From positions 1,362,045-1,426,044 of the forward strand of contig OZ038390.1 in NCBI GenBank assembly GCA_964036045.1: a DNA stretch of 64,000 bases. The letters are read 5' to 3'. The stretch's first letter is position 1, and every line of letters starts with the position of its first letter. Shown piece by piece: positions 31,101 to 46,100 of this stretch. This DNA comes from Eutreptiella sp. 'Long Island Sound 2002'. Its lineage: Eukaryota > Euglenozoa > Euglenophyceae > Eutreptiales > Eutreptiaceae. The notes below the pieces were generated by a model. That model ran no database searches. It was given only the letters and a program-made list of their open reading frames with translations, and was not told where the DNA came from. A program made the position numbers and the translations under genes.

Positions 31101-34100
31101 CACTGTAGGTAAACTGGTCCACTGTAGATAAACTGGTCCACTGTAGGTAAACTGGTCCACTGTAGGTAAACTGGTCCACTGTAGGTAAACTGGTCCACTG
31201 TAGGTAAACTGGTCCACTGTAGGTAAACTGGTCCACTGTAGGTAAACTGGTCCACTGTAGGTAAACTGGTCCACTGTAGGTAAACTGGTCCACTGCAGGT
31301 AAACTGGTCCACTGTAGGTAAACTGGTCCACTGTAGGTAAACTGGTCAACTGTAGATAAACTGGTCCACTGTAGGTACACTGGTCTACTGTAGGTAAACT
31401 GGTCCACTGTAGATAAACTGGTCCACTGTAGATAAACTGGTCCACTGTAGGTAAACTGGTCCACTGTAGGTAAACTGGTCCACTGTAGGTAAACTGGTCC
31501 ACTGTAGGTAAACTGGTCGTAGGTAAACTGGTCCACTGTAGGTAAACTGGTCCACTGTAGGTAAACTGGTCCACTGTAGGTAAACTGGTCCACTGTAGGT
31601 AAACTGGTCCACTGTAGGTAAACTGGTCCACTGTAGGTAAACTGGTCCACTGCAGGTAAACTGGTCCACTGTAGGTAAACTGGTCCACTGTAGGTAAACT
31701 GGTCCACTGTAGATAAACTGGTCCACTGTAGGTACACTGGTCTACTGTAGGTAAACTGGTCCACTGTAGATAAACTGGTCCACTGTAGATAAACTGGTCC
31801 ACTGTAGGTAAACTGGTCCACTGTAGGTAAACTGGTCCACTGTAGATAAACGGGTCCACTGTAGGTAAACTGGTCCACTGTAGATAAACTGGTCCACTGT
31901 AGATAAACTGGTCCACTGTAGATAAACTGGTCCACTGCAGGTAAACTGGTCCACTGTAGGTAAACTGGTCCACTGTAGGTAAACTGGTCCACTGTAGGTA
32001 AACTGGTCCACTGCAGGTAAACTGGTCCACTGTAGGTAAACTGGTCCACTGTAGGTAAACTGGTCCACTGTAGGTAAACTGGTCCACTGTAGGTAAACTG
32101 GTCCACTGTAGGTAAACTGGTCCACTGTAGATAAACTGGTCCACTGTAGGTACACTGGTCTACTGTAGGTAAACTGGTCCACTGTAGGTAAACTGGTCCA
32201 CTGTAGATAAACTGGTCCACTGTAGGTAAACTGGTCCACTGTAGATAAACTGGTCCACTGTAGGTAAACTGGTCCACTGTAGGTAAACTGGTCCACTGTA
32301 GGTAAACTGGTCCACTGCAGGTAAACTGGTCCACTGTAGGTAAACCGGTCCACTGTAGGTAAACTGGTTCACTGTAGGTAAACTGGTCCACTGTAGGTAA
32401 ACTGGTCCACTGTAGATAAACTGGTCCACTGTAGGTAAACTGGTCCACTGTAGGTAAACTGGTCCACTGTAGGTAAACTGGTCCACTGTAGATACACTGG
32501 TCCACTGTAGGTAAACTGGTCAACTGTAGGTAAACCGGTCCACTGTAGGTAAACTGGTCCACTGCAGGTAAACTGGTCCACTGTAGGTAAACTGGTCCAC
32601 TGCAGGTAAACTGGTCCACTGTAGGTAAACTGGTCCACTGTAGGTAAACTGGTCCACTGTAGGTAAACTGGTCTACTGTAGGTAAACTGGTCCACTGTAG
32701 GTAAACTGGTCCACTGTAGGTAAACTGGTCCACTGTAGATAAACTGGTCCACTGTAGGTAAACTGGTCCACTGTAGGTCAACTGGTCCACTGTAGGTAAA
32801 CTGGTCCACTGCAGGTAAACTGGTCCACTGTAGATACACTGGTCCACTGTAGGTAAACTGGTCCACTGTAGGTAAACTGGTCCACTGTAGGTAAACTGGT
32901 CCACTGTAGGTAAACTGGTCCACTGCAGGTAAACTGGTCCACTGTAGGTAAACTGGTCCACTGCAGGTAAACTGGTCCACTGTAGGTAAACTGGTCCACT
33001 GTAGGTAAACTGGTCCACTGTAGGTAAACTGGTCCACTGTAGATAAACTGGTCCACTGTAGGTACACTGGTCCACTGCAGGTAAACTGGTCCACTGTAGA
33101 TAAACTGGTCCACTGTAGGTAAACTGGTCCACTGTAGGTAAACTGGTCCACTGTAGGTAAACTGGTCCACTGTAGATACACTGGTCCACTGTAGGTAAAC
33201 TGGTCAACTGTACGTAAACCGGTCCACTGTAGGTAAACTGGTCCGTTGTAGGTAAACTGGTCCACTGTAGGTAAACTGGTCCACTGTAGGTAAACTGGTC
33301 CACTGTAGGTAAACTGGTCCACTGTAGGTAAACTGGTCCACTGTAGATAAACTGGTCCACTGTAGGTAAACTGGTCCACTGTAGGTCAACTGGTCCACTG
33401 TAGGTAAACTGGTCCACTGCAGGTAAACTGGTCCACTGTAGATACACTGGTCCACTGTAGGTAAACTGGTCCACTGTAGGTAAACTGGTCCACTGTAGGT
33501 AAACTGGTCCACTGTAGGTAAACTGGTCCACTGCAGGTAAACTGGTCCACTGTAGGTAAACTGGTCCACTGCAGGTAAACTGGTCTACTGTAGGTAAACT
33601 GGTCCACTGTAGGTAAACTGGTCCACTGTAGGTAAACTGGTCCACTGTAGATAAACTGGTCCACTGTAGGTACACTGGTCCACTGCAGGTAAACTGGTCC
33701 ACTGTAGATAAACTGGTCCACTGTAGGTAAACTGGTCCACTGTAGGTAAACTGGTCCACTGTAGGTAAACTGGTCCACTGTAGATACACTGGTCCACTGT
33801 AGGTAAACTGGTCAACTGTACGTAAACCGGTCCACTGTAGATAAACTGGTCCACTGTAGGTAAACTGGTCCACTGCAGGTAAACTGGTCCACTGTAGATA
33901 AACTGGTCCACTGTAGGTAAACTGGTCCACTGTAGGTAAACTGGTCCACTGTAGGTAAACTGGTCCACTGTAGGTAAACTGGTCCACTGCAGGTAAACTG
34001 GTCCACTGTAGGTAAACTGGTCCACTGCAGGTAAACTGGTCCACTGTAGGTAAACTGGTCCACTGTAGGTAAACTGGTCCACTGTAGGTAAACTGGTCCA

Positions 34101-37100
34101 CTGTAGATAAACTGGTCCACTGTAGGTACACTGGTCCACTGCAGGTAAACTGGTCCACTGTAGATAAACTGGTCCACTGTAGGTAAACTGGTCCACTGTA
34201 GGTAAACTGGTCCACTGTAGGTAAACTGGTCCACTGTAGATACACTGGTCCACTGTAGGTAAACTGGTCAACTGTACGTAAACCGGTCCACTGTAGGTAA
34301 ACTGGTCCACTGTAGGTAAACTGGTCCACTGTAGGTAAACTGGTCCACTGTAGGTAAACTGGTCCACTGTAGGTAAACTGGTCCACTGTAGGTAAACTGG
34401 TCCACTGTAGATAAACTGGTCCACTGTAGATAAACTGGTCCACTGTAGGTAAACTGGTCCACTGTAGATAAACTGGTCCACTGTAGGTAAACTGGTCCAC
34501 TGTAGGTAAACTGGTCCACTGTAGGTAAACTGGTCCACTGCAGGTAAACTGGTCCACTGTAGGTAAACTGGTCCACTGTAGGTAAACTGGTCCACTGTAG
34601 ATAAACTGGTCCACTGTAGGTACACTGGTCTACTGTAGGTAAACTGGTCCACTGTAGATAAACTGGTCCACTGTAGGTAAACTGGTCCACTGTAGGTAAA
34701 CTGGTCCACTGTAGGTAAACTGGTCCACTGTAGATAAACTGGTCCACTGTAGGTAAACTGGTCCACTGTAGGTAAACTGGTCCACTGTAGGTAAACTGGT
34801 CCACTGTAGGTAAACTGGTCCACTGTAGGTAAACTGGTCCACTGTAGATAAACTGGTCCACTGTAGGTAAACTGGTCCACTGTAGGTAAACTGGTCCACT
34901 GTAGGTAAACTGGTCCACTGTAGGTAAACTGGTCCACTGTAGGTAAACTGGTCCACTGTAGGTAAACTGGTCCACTGTAGGTAAACTGGTCCACTGTAGG
35001 TAAACTGGTCCACTGCAGGTAAACTGGTCCACTGTAGGTAAACTGGTCCACTGTAGGTAAACTGGTCCACTGTAGATAAACTGGTCCACTGTAGGTACAC
35101 TGGTCTACTGTAGGTAAACTGGTCCACTGTAGATAAACTGGTCCACTGTAGATAAACTGGTCCACTGTAGGTAAACTGGTCCACTGTAGGTAAACTGGTC
35201 CACTGTAGATAAACGGGTCCACTGTAGGTAAACTGGTCCACTGTAGATAAACTGGTCCACTGTAGATAAACTGGTCCACTGTAGATAAACTGGTCCACTG
35301 CAGGTAAACTGGTCCACTGTAGGTAAACTGGTCCACTGTAGGTAAACTGGTCCACTGTAGATAAACTGGTCCACTGTAGGTACACTGGTCCACTGTAGGT
35401 AAACTGGTCCACTGTAGATAAACTGGTCCACTGTAGATAAACTGGTCCACTGTAGGTAAACTGGTCCACTGTAGGTAAACTGGTCCACTGTAGATAAACT
35501 GGTCCACTGTAGGTAAACTGGTCCACTGTAGGTAAACTGGTCCACTGTAGGTAAACCGGTCCACTGTAGGTAAACTGGTCCACTGCAGGTAAACGGGTCC
35601 ACTGCAGGTAAACTGGTCCACTGTAGATAAACTGGTCCAATGTAGGTAAACTGGTCTACTGTAGGTAAACTGGTCCACTGTAGGTAAACTGGTCCACTGT
35701 AGATAAACTGGTCCACTGTAGATAAACTGGTCCACTGTAGGTAAACTGGTCCACTGTAGGTCAACTGGTCCACTGTAGGTAAACTGGTCCACTGCAGGTA
35801 AACTGGTCCACTGTAGATACACTGGTCCACTGTAGGTAAACTGGTCCACTGTAGGTAAACTGGTCCACTGTAGGTAAACTGGTCCACTGCAGGTAAACTG
35901 GTCCACTGTAGGTAAACTGGTCTACTGTAGGTAAACTGGTCTACTGTAGGTAAACTGGTCCACTGTAGGTAAACTGGTCCACTGTAGGTAAACTGGTCCA
36001 CTGTAGATAAACTGGTCCACTGTAACTACACTGGTCTACTGTAGGTAAACTGGTCCACTGTAGATAAACTGGTCCACTGTAGATAAACTGGTCCACTGTA
36101 GATAAACTGGTCCACTGTAGGTAAACTGGTCCACTGTAGGTAAACTGGTCCACTGTAGGTAAACTGGTCCACTGCAGGTAAACTGGTCCACTGTAGGTAA
36201 ACTGGTCCACTGTAGATAAACTGGTCCACTGTAGGTAAACTGGTCCACTGTAGGTAAACTGGTCCACTGTAGATAAACTGGTCCACTGTAACTACACTGG
36301 TCTACTGTAGGTAAACTGGTCCACTGTAGATAAACTGGTCCACTGTAGATAAACTGGTCCACTGTAGATAAACTGGTCCACTGTAGGTAAACTGGTCCAC
36401 TGTAGGTAAACTGGTCCACTGTAGGTAAACTGGTCCACTGTAGGTAAACTGGTCCACTGTAGGTAAACTGGTCCACTGTAGATAAACTGGTCCACTGTAG
36501 GTAAACTGGTCCACTGTAGGTAAACTGGTCCACTGTAGGTAAACTGGTCCACTGTAGATAAACTGGTCCACTGTAGGTAAACTGGTCCACTGTAGATAAA
36601 CTGGTCCACTGTAGATAAACTGGTCCACTGTAGGTAAACTGGTCCACTGTAGATAAACTGGTCCACTGTAGATACACTGGTCCACTGTAGATACACTGGT
36701 CAACTGTAGGTAAACCGGTCCACTGTAGGTAAACTGCTCCACTGTAGGTAAACTGGTCCACTGCAGGTAAACTGGTCCACTGTAGGTAAACTGGTCCACT
36801 GTAGGTAAACTGGTCTACTGTAGGTAAACTGGTCCACTGTAGATAAACTGGTCCACTGTAGATAAACTGGTCCACTGTAGATAAACTGGTCCACTGTAGA
36901 TAAACTGGTCCACTGTAGGTAAACTGGTCCACTGTAGGTAAACTGGTCCACTGTAGATACACTGGTCCACTGTAGGTAAACTGGTCAACTGTAGGTAAAC
37001 CGGTCCACTGTAGGTAAACTGGTCCACTGTAGGTAAACTGGTCCACTGTAGGTAAACTGGTCCACTGTAGGTAAACTGGTCTACTGTAGGTAAACTGGTC

Positions 37101-40100
37101 CACTGTAGGTAAACTGGTCTACTGTAGGTAAACTGGTCCACTGTAGGTAAACTGGTCCACTGCAGGTAAACTGGTCCACTGTAGGTAAACTGGTCCACTG
37201 TAGGTAAACTGGTCCACTGTAGGTAAACTGGTCCACTGTAGGTAAACTGGTCCACTGTAGGTAAACTGGTCCACTGTAGATAAACTGGTCCACTGTAGAT
37301 AAACTGGTCCACTGTAGGTAAACTGGTCCACTGTAGGTAAACTGGTCCATTGTAGGTAAACTGGTCCACTGTAGGTAAACTGGTCCACTGTAGGTAAACT
37401 GGTCCACTGTAGATAAACTGGTCCACTGTAGGTAAACTGGTCCACTGTAGGTAAACTGGTCCATTGTAGGTAAACTGGTCCACTGTAGATAAACTGGTCC
37501 ACTATAGGTAAACTGGTCCACTGTAGGTAAACTGGTCCACTGCAGGTAAACTGGTCCACTGTAGGTAAACCGGTCCACTGTAGGTAAACTGGTCCACTGT
37601 AGATAAACTGGTCCACTGTAGGTAAACTGGTCCACTGTAGGCAAACTGGTCCACTGTAGGTAAACTGGTCCACTGTAGGTAAACTGGTCCACTGTAGGTA
37701 AACTGGTTCACTGTAGGTAAACTGGTCCACTGCAGGTAAACTGGTCCACTGTAGGTAAACTGGTCCACTGTAGGTAGACTGGTCCACTGTAGATAAACTG
37801 GTCCACTGTAGGTAAACTGGTCCACTGTAGGTAAACTGGTCCACTGTAGGTAAACTGGTCCACTGTAGATAAACTGGTCCACTGTAGATAAACTGGTCCA
37901 CTGTAGATAAACTGGTCCACTGTAGATACACTGGTCCACTGTAGGTAAACTGGTCCACTGTAGGTAAACTGGTCCACTGTAGGTAAACTGGTCCACTGCA
38001 GGTAAACTGGTCCACTGTAGGTAAACTGGTCCACTGTAGGTAAACTGGTCCACTGTAGATAAACTGGTCCACTGTAGGTAAACTGGTCCACTGTAGGTAA
38101 ACTGGTCCACTGTAGGTAAACTGGTCCACTGTAGGTAAACTGGTCCACTGTAGGTAAACTGGTCCACTGTAGGTAAACTGGTCCACTGTAGATAAACTGG
38201 TCCACTGTAGATAAACTGGTCCACTGTAGGTAAACTGGTCCACTGTAGGTAAACTGGTCCACTGTAGGTAAACTGGTCCACTGCAGGTAAACTGGTCCAC
38301 TGTAGGTAAACTGGTCCACTGTAGATAAACTGGTCCACTGTAGATACACTGGTCCACTGTAGGTAAACTGGTCTACTGTAGGTAAACTGGTCCACTGTAG
38401 GTAAACTGGTCCACTGTAGGTAAACTGGTCCACTGTAGATAAACTGGTCCACTGTAGGTAAACTGGTCCACTGTAGGTAAACTGGTCCACTGTTGGTAAA
38501 CTGGTCCACTGTAGATACACTGGTCCACTGTAGGTAAACTGGTCAACTGTAGGTAAACCGGTCCACTGTAGGTAAACTGGTCCACTGTAGGTAAACTGGT
38601 CCACTGCAGGTAAACTGGTCCACTGTAGGTAAACTGGTCCACTGTAGGTAAACTGGTCCACTGTAGGTAAACTGGTCCACTGTAGGTAAACTGGTCCACT
38701 GTAGGTAAACTGGTCCACTGTAGGTAAACTGGTCCACTGTAGATACACTGGTCCACTGTAGGTAAACTGGTCCACTGTAGGTAAACCGGTCCACTGTAGG
38801 TAAACTGGTCCACTGTAGGTAAACTGGTCCACTGTAGGTAAACTGGTCCACTGTAGATAAACTGGTCCACTGTAGGTAAACTGGTGCACTGTAGGTAAAC
38901 TGGTCCACTGTAGGTAAACTGGTCCACTGTAGGTAAACTGGTCCACTGTAGGTAAACTGGTCCACTGTAGATAAACTGGTCCACTGTAGATAAACTGGTC
39001 CACTGTAGATAAACTGGTCCACTGTAGGTAAACTGGTCCACTGCAGGTAAACTGGTCCACTGTAGGTAAACTGGTCCACTGTAGATAAACTGGTCCACTG
39101 TAGATACACTGGTCCACTGTAGGTAAACTGGTCTACTGTAGGTAAACTGGTCCACTGTAGGTAAACTGGTCCACTGTAGGTAAACTGGTCCACTGTAGAT
39201 GAACTGGTCCACTGTAGGTAAACTGGTCCACTGTAGGTAAACTGGTCCACTGTAGGTAAACTGGTCCACTGTAGATACACTGGTCCACTGTAGGTAAACT
39301 GGTCAACTGTAGGTAAACCGGTCCACTGTAGGTAAACTGGTCCACTGTAGGTAAACTGGTCCACTGCAGGTAAACTGGTCCACTGTAGGTAAACTGGTCC
39401 ACTGTAGGTAAACTGGTCCACTGTAGGTAAACTGGTCCACTGTAGGTAAACTGGTCCACTGTAGGTAAACTGGTCCACTGTAGGTAAACTGGTCCACTGT
39501 AGATACACTGGTCCACTGTAGGTAAACTGGTCCACTGTAGGTAAACCGGTCCACTGTAGGTAAACTGGTCCACTGTAGGTAAACTGGTCCACTGTAGGTA
39601 AACTGGTCCACTGTAGATAAACTGGTCCACTGTAGGTAAACTGGTCCACTGTAGGTAAACTGGTCCACTGTAGGTAAACTGGTCCACTGTAGGTAAACTG
39701 GTCCACTGCAGGTAAACTGGTCGACTGTAGGTAAACTGGTCCACTGTAGGTAAACTGGTCCACTGTAGGTAAACTGGTCCACTGTAGGTAAACTGGTCCA
39801 CTGTAGGTAAACTGGTCCACTGTAGGTAAACTGGTCCACTGTAGATACACTGGTCCACTGTAGGTAAACTGGTCAACTGTAGGTAAACCGGTCCACTGTA
39901 GGTAAACTGGTCCACTGTAGGTAAACTGGTCCACTGCAGGTAAACTGGTCCACTGTAGGTAAACTGGTCCACTGTAGGTAAACTGGTCCACTGTAGGTAA
40001 ACTGGTCCACTGTAGGTAAACTGGTCCACTGTAGATAAACTGGTCCACTGTAGATAAACTGGTCCACTGTAGATAAACTGGTCCACTGTAGGTAAACTGG

Positions 40101-43100
40101 TCCACTGTAGGTAAACTGGTCCACTGTAGGTAAACTGGTCCACTGCAGGTAAACTGGTCCACTGTAGGTAAACTGGTCCACTGTAGATAAACTGGTCCAC
40201 TGTAGATACACTGGTCCACTGTAGGTAAACTGGTCTACTGTAGGTAAACTGGTCCACTGTAGGTAAACTGGTCCACTGTAGGTAAACTGGTCTACTGTAG
40301 ATAAACTGGTCCACTGTAGGTAAACTGGTCCACTGTAGGTAAACTGGTCCACTGTAGGTAAACTGGTCCACTGTAGATACACTGGTCCACTGTAGGTAAA
40401 CTGGTCAACTGTAGGTAAACCGGTCCACTGTAGGTAAACTGGTCCACTGTAGGTAAACTGGTCCACTGCAGGTAAACTGGTCCACTGTAGGTAAACTGGT
40501 CCACTGTAGGTAAACTGGTCCACTGTAGGTAAACTGGTCCACTGTAGGTAAACTGGTCCACTGTAGGTAAACTGGTCCACTGTAGGTAAACTGGTCCACT
40601 GTAGATACACTGGTCCACTGTAGGTAAACTGGTCCACTGTAGGTAAACCGGTCCACTGTAGGTAAACTGGTCCACTGTAGGTAAACTGGTCCACTGTAGG
40701 TAAACTGGTCCACTGTAGGTAAACTGGTCCACTGTAGGTAAACTGGTCCACTGTAGGTAAACTGGTCTACTGTAGGTAAACTGGTCCACTGTAGATACAC
40801 TGGTCCACTGTAGGTAAACTGGTCCACTGTAGGTAAACTGGTCCACTGTAGATAAACTGGTCCACTGTAGGTAAACTGGTCCACTGCAGGTAAACTGGTC
40901 CACTGTAGGTAAACTGGTCCACTGTAGGTAAACTGGTCCACTGTAGGTAAACTGGTCCACTGTAGGTAAACTGGTCCACTGTAGGTAAACTGGTCCACTG
41001 TAGGTAAACTGGTCGACTGTAGGTAAACTGGTCCACTGCAGGTAAACTGGTCCACTGCAGGTAAACTGGTCCACTGTAGGTAAACTGGTCCACTGTAGAT
41101 AAACTGGTCCACTGTAGGTAAACTGGTCCACTGTAGGTAAACTGGTCCGCTGTAGGTAAACTGGTCCACTGTAGATAAACTGGTCCACTGTAGATAAACT
41201 GGTCCACTGTAGATAAACTAGTCCACTGTAGGTAAACTGGTCCACTGTAGGTAAACTGGTCCACTGTAGGTAAACTGGTCCACTGTAGGTAAACTGGTCC
41301 ACTGCAGGTAAACTGGTCCACTGTAGGTAAACTGGTCCACTGTAGGTAAACTGGTCCACTGTAGATAAACTGGTCCACTGTAGGTAAACTGGTCCACTGT
41401 AGGTAAACTGGTCCACTGTAGGTAAACTGGTCCACTGTAGGTAAACTGGTCCACTGTAGGTAAACTGGTCCACTGTAGATAAACTGGTCCACTGTAGATA
41501 AACGGGTCCACTGTAGATAAACTGGTCCACTGTAGGTAAACTGGTCCACTGTAGGTAAACTGGTCCACTGCAGGTAAACTGGTCCACTGTAGGTAAACTG
41601 GTCCACTGTAGGTAAACTGGTCCACTGTAGATAAACTGGTCCACTGTAGGTAAACTGATCCACTGTAGGTAAACTGGTCCACTGTAGGTAAACTGGTCCA
41701 CTGTAGGTAAACTGGTCCACTGTAGATAAACTGGTCCACTGTAGATAAACTGGTCCACTGTAGATAAACTAGTCCACTGTACGTAAACTGGTCCACTGTA
41801 GGTAAACTGGTCCACTGTAGGTAAACTGGTCCACTGTAGGTAAACTGGTCCACTGCAGGTAAACTGGTCCACTGTAGGTAAACTGGTCCACTGTAGGTAA
41901 ACTGGTCCACTGTAGATAAACTGGTCCACTGTAGGTAAACTGGTCCACTGTAGGTAAACTGGTCCACTGTAGGTAAACTGGTCCACTGTAGGTAAACTGG
42001 TCCACTGTAGGTACACTGGTCCACTGTAGGTAAACTGGTCCACTGTAGATAAACTGGTCCACTGTAGATAAACTGGTCCACTGTAAGTAAACTGGTCCAC
42101 TGTAGATAAACTGGTCCACTGTAGATAAACTGGTCCACTGTAGATAAACTGGTCCACTGTAGGTAAACTGGTCCACTGTAGATAACCTGGTCCACTGTAG
42201 ATAAACTGGTCCACTGTAGATACACTGGTCCACTGTAGGTAAACTGGTCCACTGTAGGTAAACTGGTCCACTGTAGGTAAACTGGTCCACTGTAGGTAAA
42301 CTGGTCCACTGTAGATAAACTGGTCCACTGTAGGTAAACTGGTCCACTGTAGATAAACTGGTCCACTGTAGGTACACTGGTCTACTGTAGGTAAACTGGT
42401 CCACTGTAGATAAACTGGTCCACTGTAGATAAACTGGTCCACTGTAGGTAAACTGGTCCACTGTAGGTAAACTGGTCCACTGTAGATAAACTGGTCCACT
42501 GTAGGTAAACTGGTCCACTGTAGGTAAACTGGTCCACTGTAGATAAACTGGTCCACTGTAGATAAACTGGTCCACTGTAGATACACTGGTCCACTGTAGG
42601 TAAACTGGTCCACTGTAGGTAAACCGGTCCACTGTAGGTAAACTGGTCCACTGCAGGTAACCTGGTCCACTGTAGGTAAACTGGTCCACTGTAGGTAAAC
42701 TGGTCCACTGTAGGTAAACTGGTCCACTGTAGGTAAACTGGTCCACTGTAGGTACACTGGTCTACTGTAGGTAAACTGGTCCACTGTAGGTAAACTGGTC
42801 CACTGTAGATAAACTGGTCCACTGTAGGTAAACTGGTCCACTGTAGGTAAACTGGTCCACTGTAGATAAACTGGTCCACTGTAGGTAAACTGGTCCACTG
42901 TAGATAAACTGGTCCACTGTAGGTACACTGGTCTACTGTAGGTAAACTGGTCCACTGTAGATAAACTGGTCCACTGTAGATAAACTGGTCCACTGTAGGT
43001 AAACTGGTCCACTGTAGGTAAACTGGTCCACTGTAGATAAACTGGTCCACTGTAGGTAAACTGGTACACTGTAGGTAAACTGGTCCACTGTAGATAAACT

Positions 43101-46100
43101 GGTCCACTGTAGATAAACTGGTCCACTGTAAGTAAACTGGTCCACTGTAGATAAACTGGTCCACTGTAGATAAACTGGTCCACTGTAGATAAACTGGTCC
43201 ACTGTAGGTAAACTGGTCCACTGTAGATAACCTGGTCCACTGTAGATAAACTGGTCCACTGTAGATACACTGGTCCACTGTAGGTAAACTGGTCCACTGT
43301 AGGTAAACTGGTCCACTGTAGGTAAACTGGTCCACTGTAGGTAAACTGGTCCACTGTAGATAAACTGGTCCACTGTAGGTAAACTGGTCCACTGTAGATA
43401 AACTGGTCCACTGTAGATAAACTGGTCCACTGTAGATACACTGGTCCACTGTAGGTAAACTGGTCCACTGTAGGTAAACCGGTCCACTGTAGGTAAACTG
43501 GTCCACTGCAGGTAACCTGGTCCACTGTAGGTAAACTGGTCCACTGTAGGTAAACTGGTCCACTGTAGGTAAACTGGTCCACTGTAGGTAAACTGGTCCA
43601 CTGTAGGTAAACTGGTCCACTGTAGGTAAACTGGTCCACTGTAGGTAAACTGGTCCACTGTAGGTAAACTGGTCCACTGCAGGTAAACTGGTCCACTGTA
43701 GGTAAACTGGTCCACTGTAGGTAAACTGGTCCACTGTAGGTAAACTGGTCCACTGTAGGTAAACTGGTCCACTGCAGGTAAACTGGTCCACTGTAGGTAA
43801 ACTGGTCCACTGTAGGTAAACTGGTCCACTGTAGGTAAACTGGTCCACTGTAGGTAAACTGGTCCACTGTAGGTAAGCTGGTCCACTGTAGATACACTGG
43901 TCCACTGTAGGTAAACTGGTCCACTGTAGGTAAACTGGTCCACTGTAGGTAAACTGGTCCACTGTAGGTAAACTGGTCCACTGTAGATAAACTGGTCCAC
44001 TGTAGATAAACTGGTCCACTGTAGGTAAACTGGTCCACTGTAGATAAACTGGTCCACTGTAGATACACTGGTCCACTGTAGGTAAACTGGTCCACTGTAG
44101 GTAAACTGGTCCACTGTGGGTAAACTGGTCCACTGTAGATAAACTGGTCCACTGTAGGTAAACTGGTCCACTGTAGGTAAACTGGTCCACTGTAGGTAAA
44201 CTGGTCCACTGTAGGTAAACTGGTCCACTGTAGATAAACTGGTCCACTGTAGATAAACTGGTCCACTGTAGGTAAACTGGTCCACTGTAGATAAACTGGT
44301 CCACTGTAGATACACTGGTCCACTGTAGGTAAACTGGTCCACTGTAGGTAAACTGGTCCACTGTAGGTAAACTGGTCCACTGTAGGTAAACCGGTCCACT
44401 GTAGGTAAACTGGTCCACTGCAGGTAACCTGGTCCACTGTAGGTAAACTGGTCCACTGTAGGTAAACTGGTCCACTGTAGATAAACTGGTCCACTGTAGA
44501 TAAACTGGTCCACTGTAGGTAAACTGGTCCACTGTAGGTAAACTGGTCCACTGTAGATAAACTGGTCCACTGTAGGTACACTGGTCTACTGTAGGTAAAC
44601 TGGTCCACTGTAGATAAACTGGTCCACTGTAGATAAACTGGTCCACTGTAGGTAAACTGGTCCACTGTAGGTAAACTGGTCCACTGTAGATAAACTGGTC
44701 CACTGTAGGTAAACTGGTCCACTGTAGGTAAACTGGTCCACTGTAGATAAACTGGTCCACTGTAGATAAACTGGTCCACTGTAGATACACTGGTCCACTG
44801 TAGGTAAACTGGTCCACTGTAGGTAAACTGGTCCACTGTAGATAAACTGGTCCACTGTAGATAAACTGGTCCACTGTAGATACACTGGTCCACTGTAGGT
44901 AAACTGGTCCACTGTAGGTAAACCGGTCCACTGTAGGTAAACTGGTCCACTGCAGGTAACCTGGTCCACTGTAGGTAAACTGGTCCACTGTAGGTAAACT
45001 GGTCCACTGTAGGTAAACTGGTCCACTGTAGGTAAACTGGTCCACTGTAGGTAAACTGGTCCACTGTAGGTAAACTGGTCCACTGTAGGTAAACTGGTCC
45101 ACTGTAGGTAAACTGGTCCACTGCAGGTAAACTGGTCCACTGTAGGTAAACTGGTCCACTGTAGGTAAACTGGTCCACTGTAGGTAAACTGGTCCACTGT
45201 AGGTAAACTGGTCCACTGCAGGTAAACTGGTCCACTGTAGGTAAACTGGTCCACTGTAGGTAAACTGGTCCACTGTAGGTAAACTGGTCCACTGTAGGTA
45301 AACTGGTCCACTGTAGGTAAGCTGGTCCACTGTAGATACACTGGTCCACTGTAGGTAAACTGGTCCACTGTAGGTAAACTGGTCCACTGTAGGTAAACTG
45401 GTCCACTGTAGGTAAACTGGTCCACTGTAGATAAACTGGTCCACTGTAGATAAACTGGTCCACTGTAGGTAAACTGGTCCACTGTAGATAAACTGGTCCA
45501 CTGTAGATACACTGGCCCACTGTAGGTAAACTGGTCCACTGTAGGTAAACTGGTCCACTGTAGGTAAACTGGTCCACTGTAGATAAACTGGTCCACTGTA
45601 GGTAAACTGGTCCACTGTAGGTAAACTGGTCCACTGTAGGTAAACTGGTCCACTGTAGGTAAACTGGTCCACTGTAGATAAACTGGTCCACTGTAGATAA
45701 ACTGGTCCACTGTAGGTAAACTGGTCCACTGTAGATAAACTGGTCCACTGTAGATACACTGGTCCACTGTAGGTAAACTGGTCCACTGTAGGTAAACTGG
45801 TCCACTGTAGGTAAACTGGTCCACTGTAGGTAAACCGGTCCACTGTAGGTAAACTGGTCCACTGCAGGTAACCTGGTCCACTGTAGGTAAACTGGTCCAC
45901 TGTAGGTAAACTGGTCCACTGTAGATAAACTGGTCCACTGTAGATAAACTGGTCCACTGTAGGTAAACTGGTCCACTGTAGGTAAACTGGTCCACTGTAG
46001 ATAAACTGGTCCACTGTAGATAAACTGGTCCACTGTAGATAAACTGGTCCACTGTAGGTAAACTGGTCCACTGTAGGTAAACTGGTCCACTGTAGGTAAA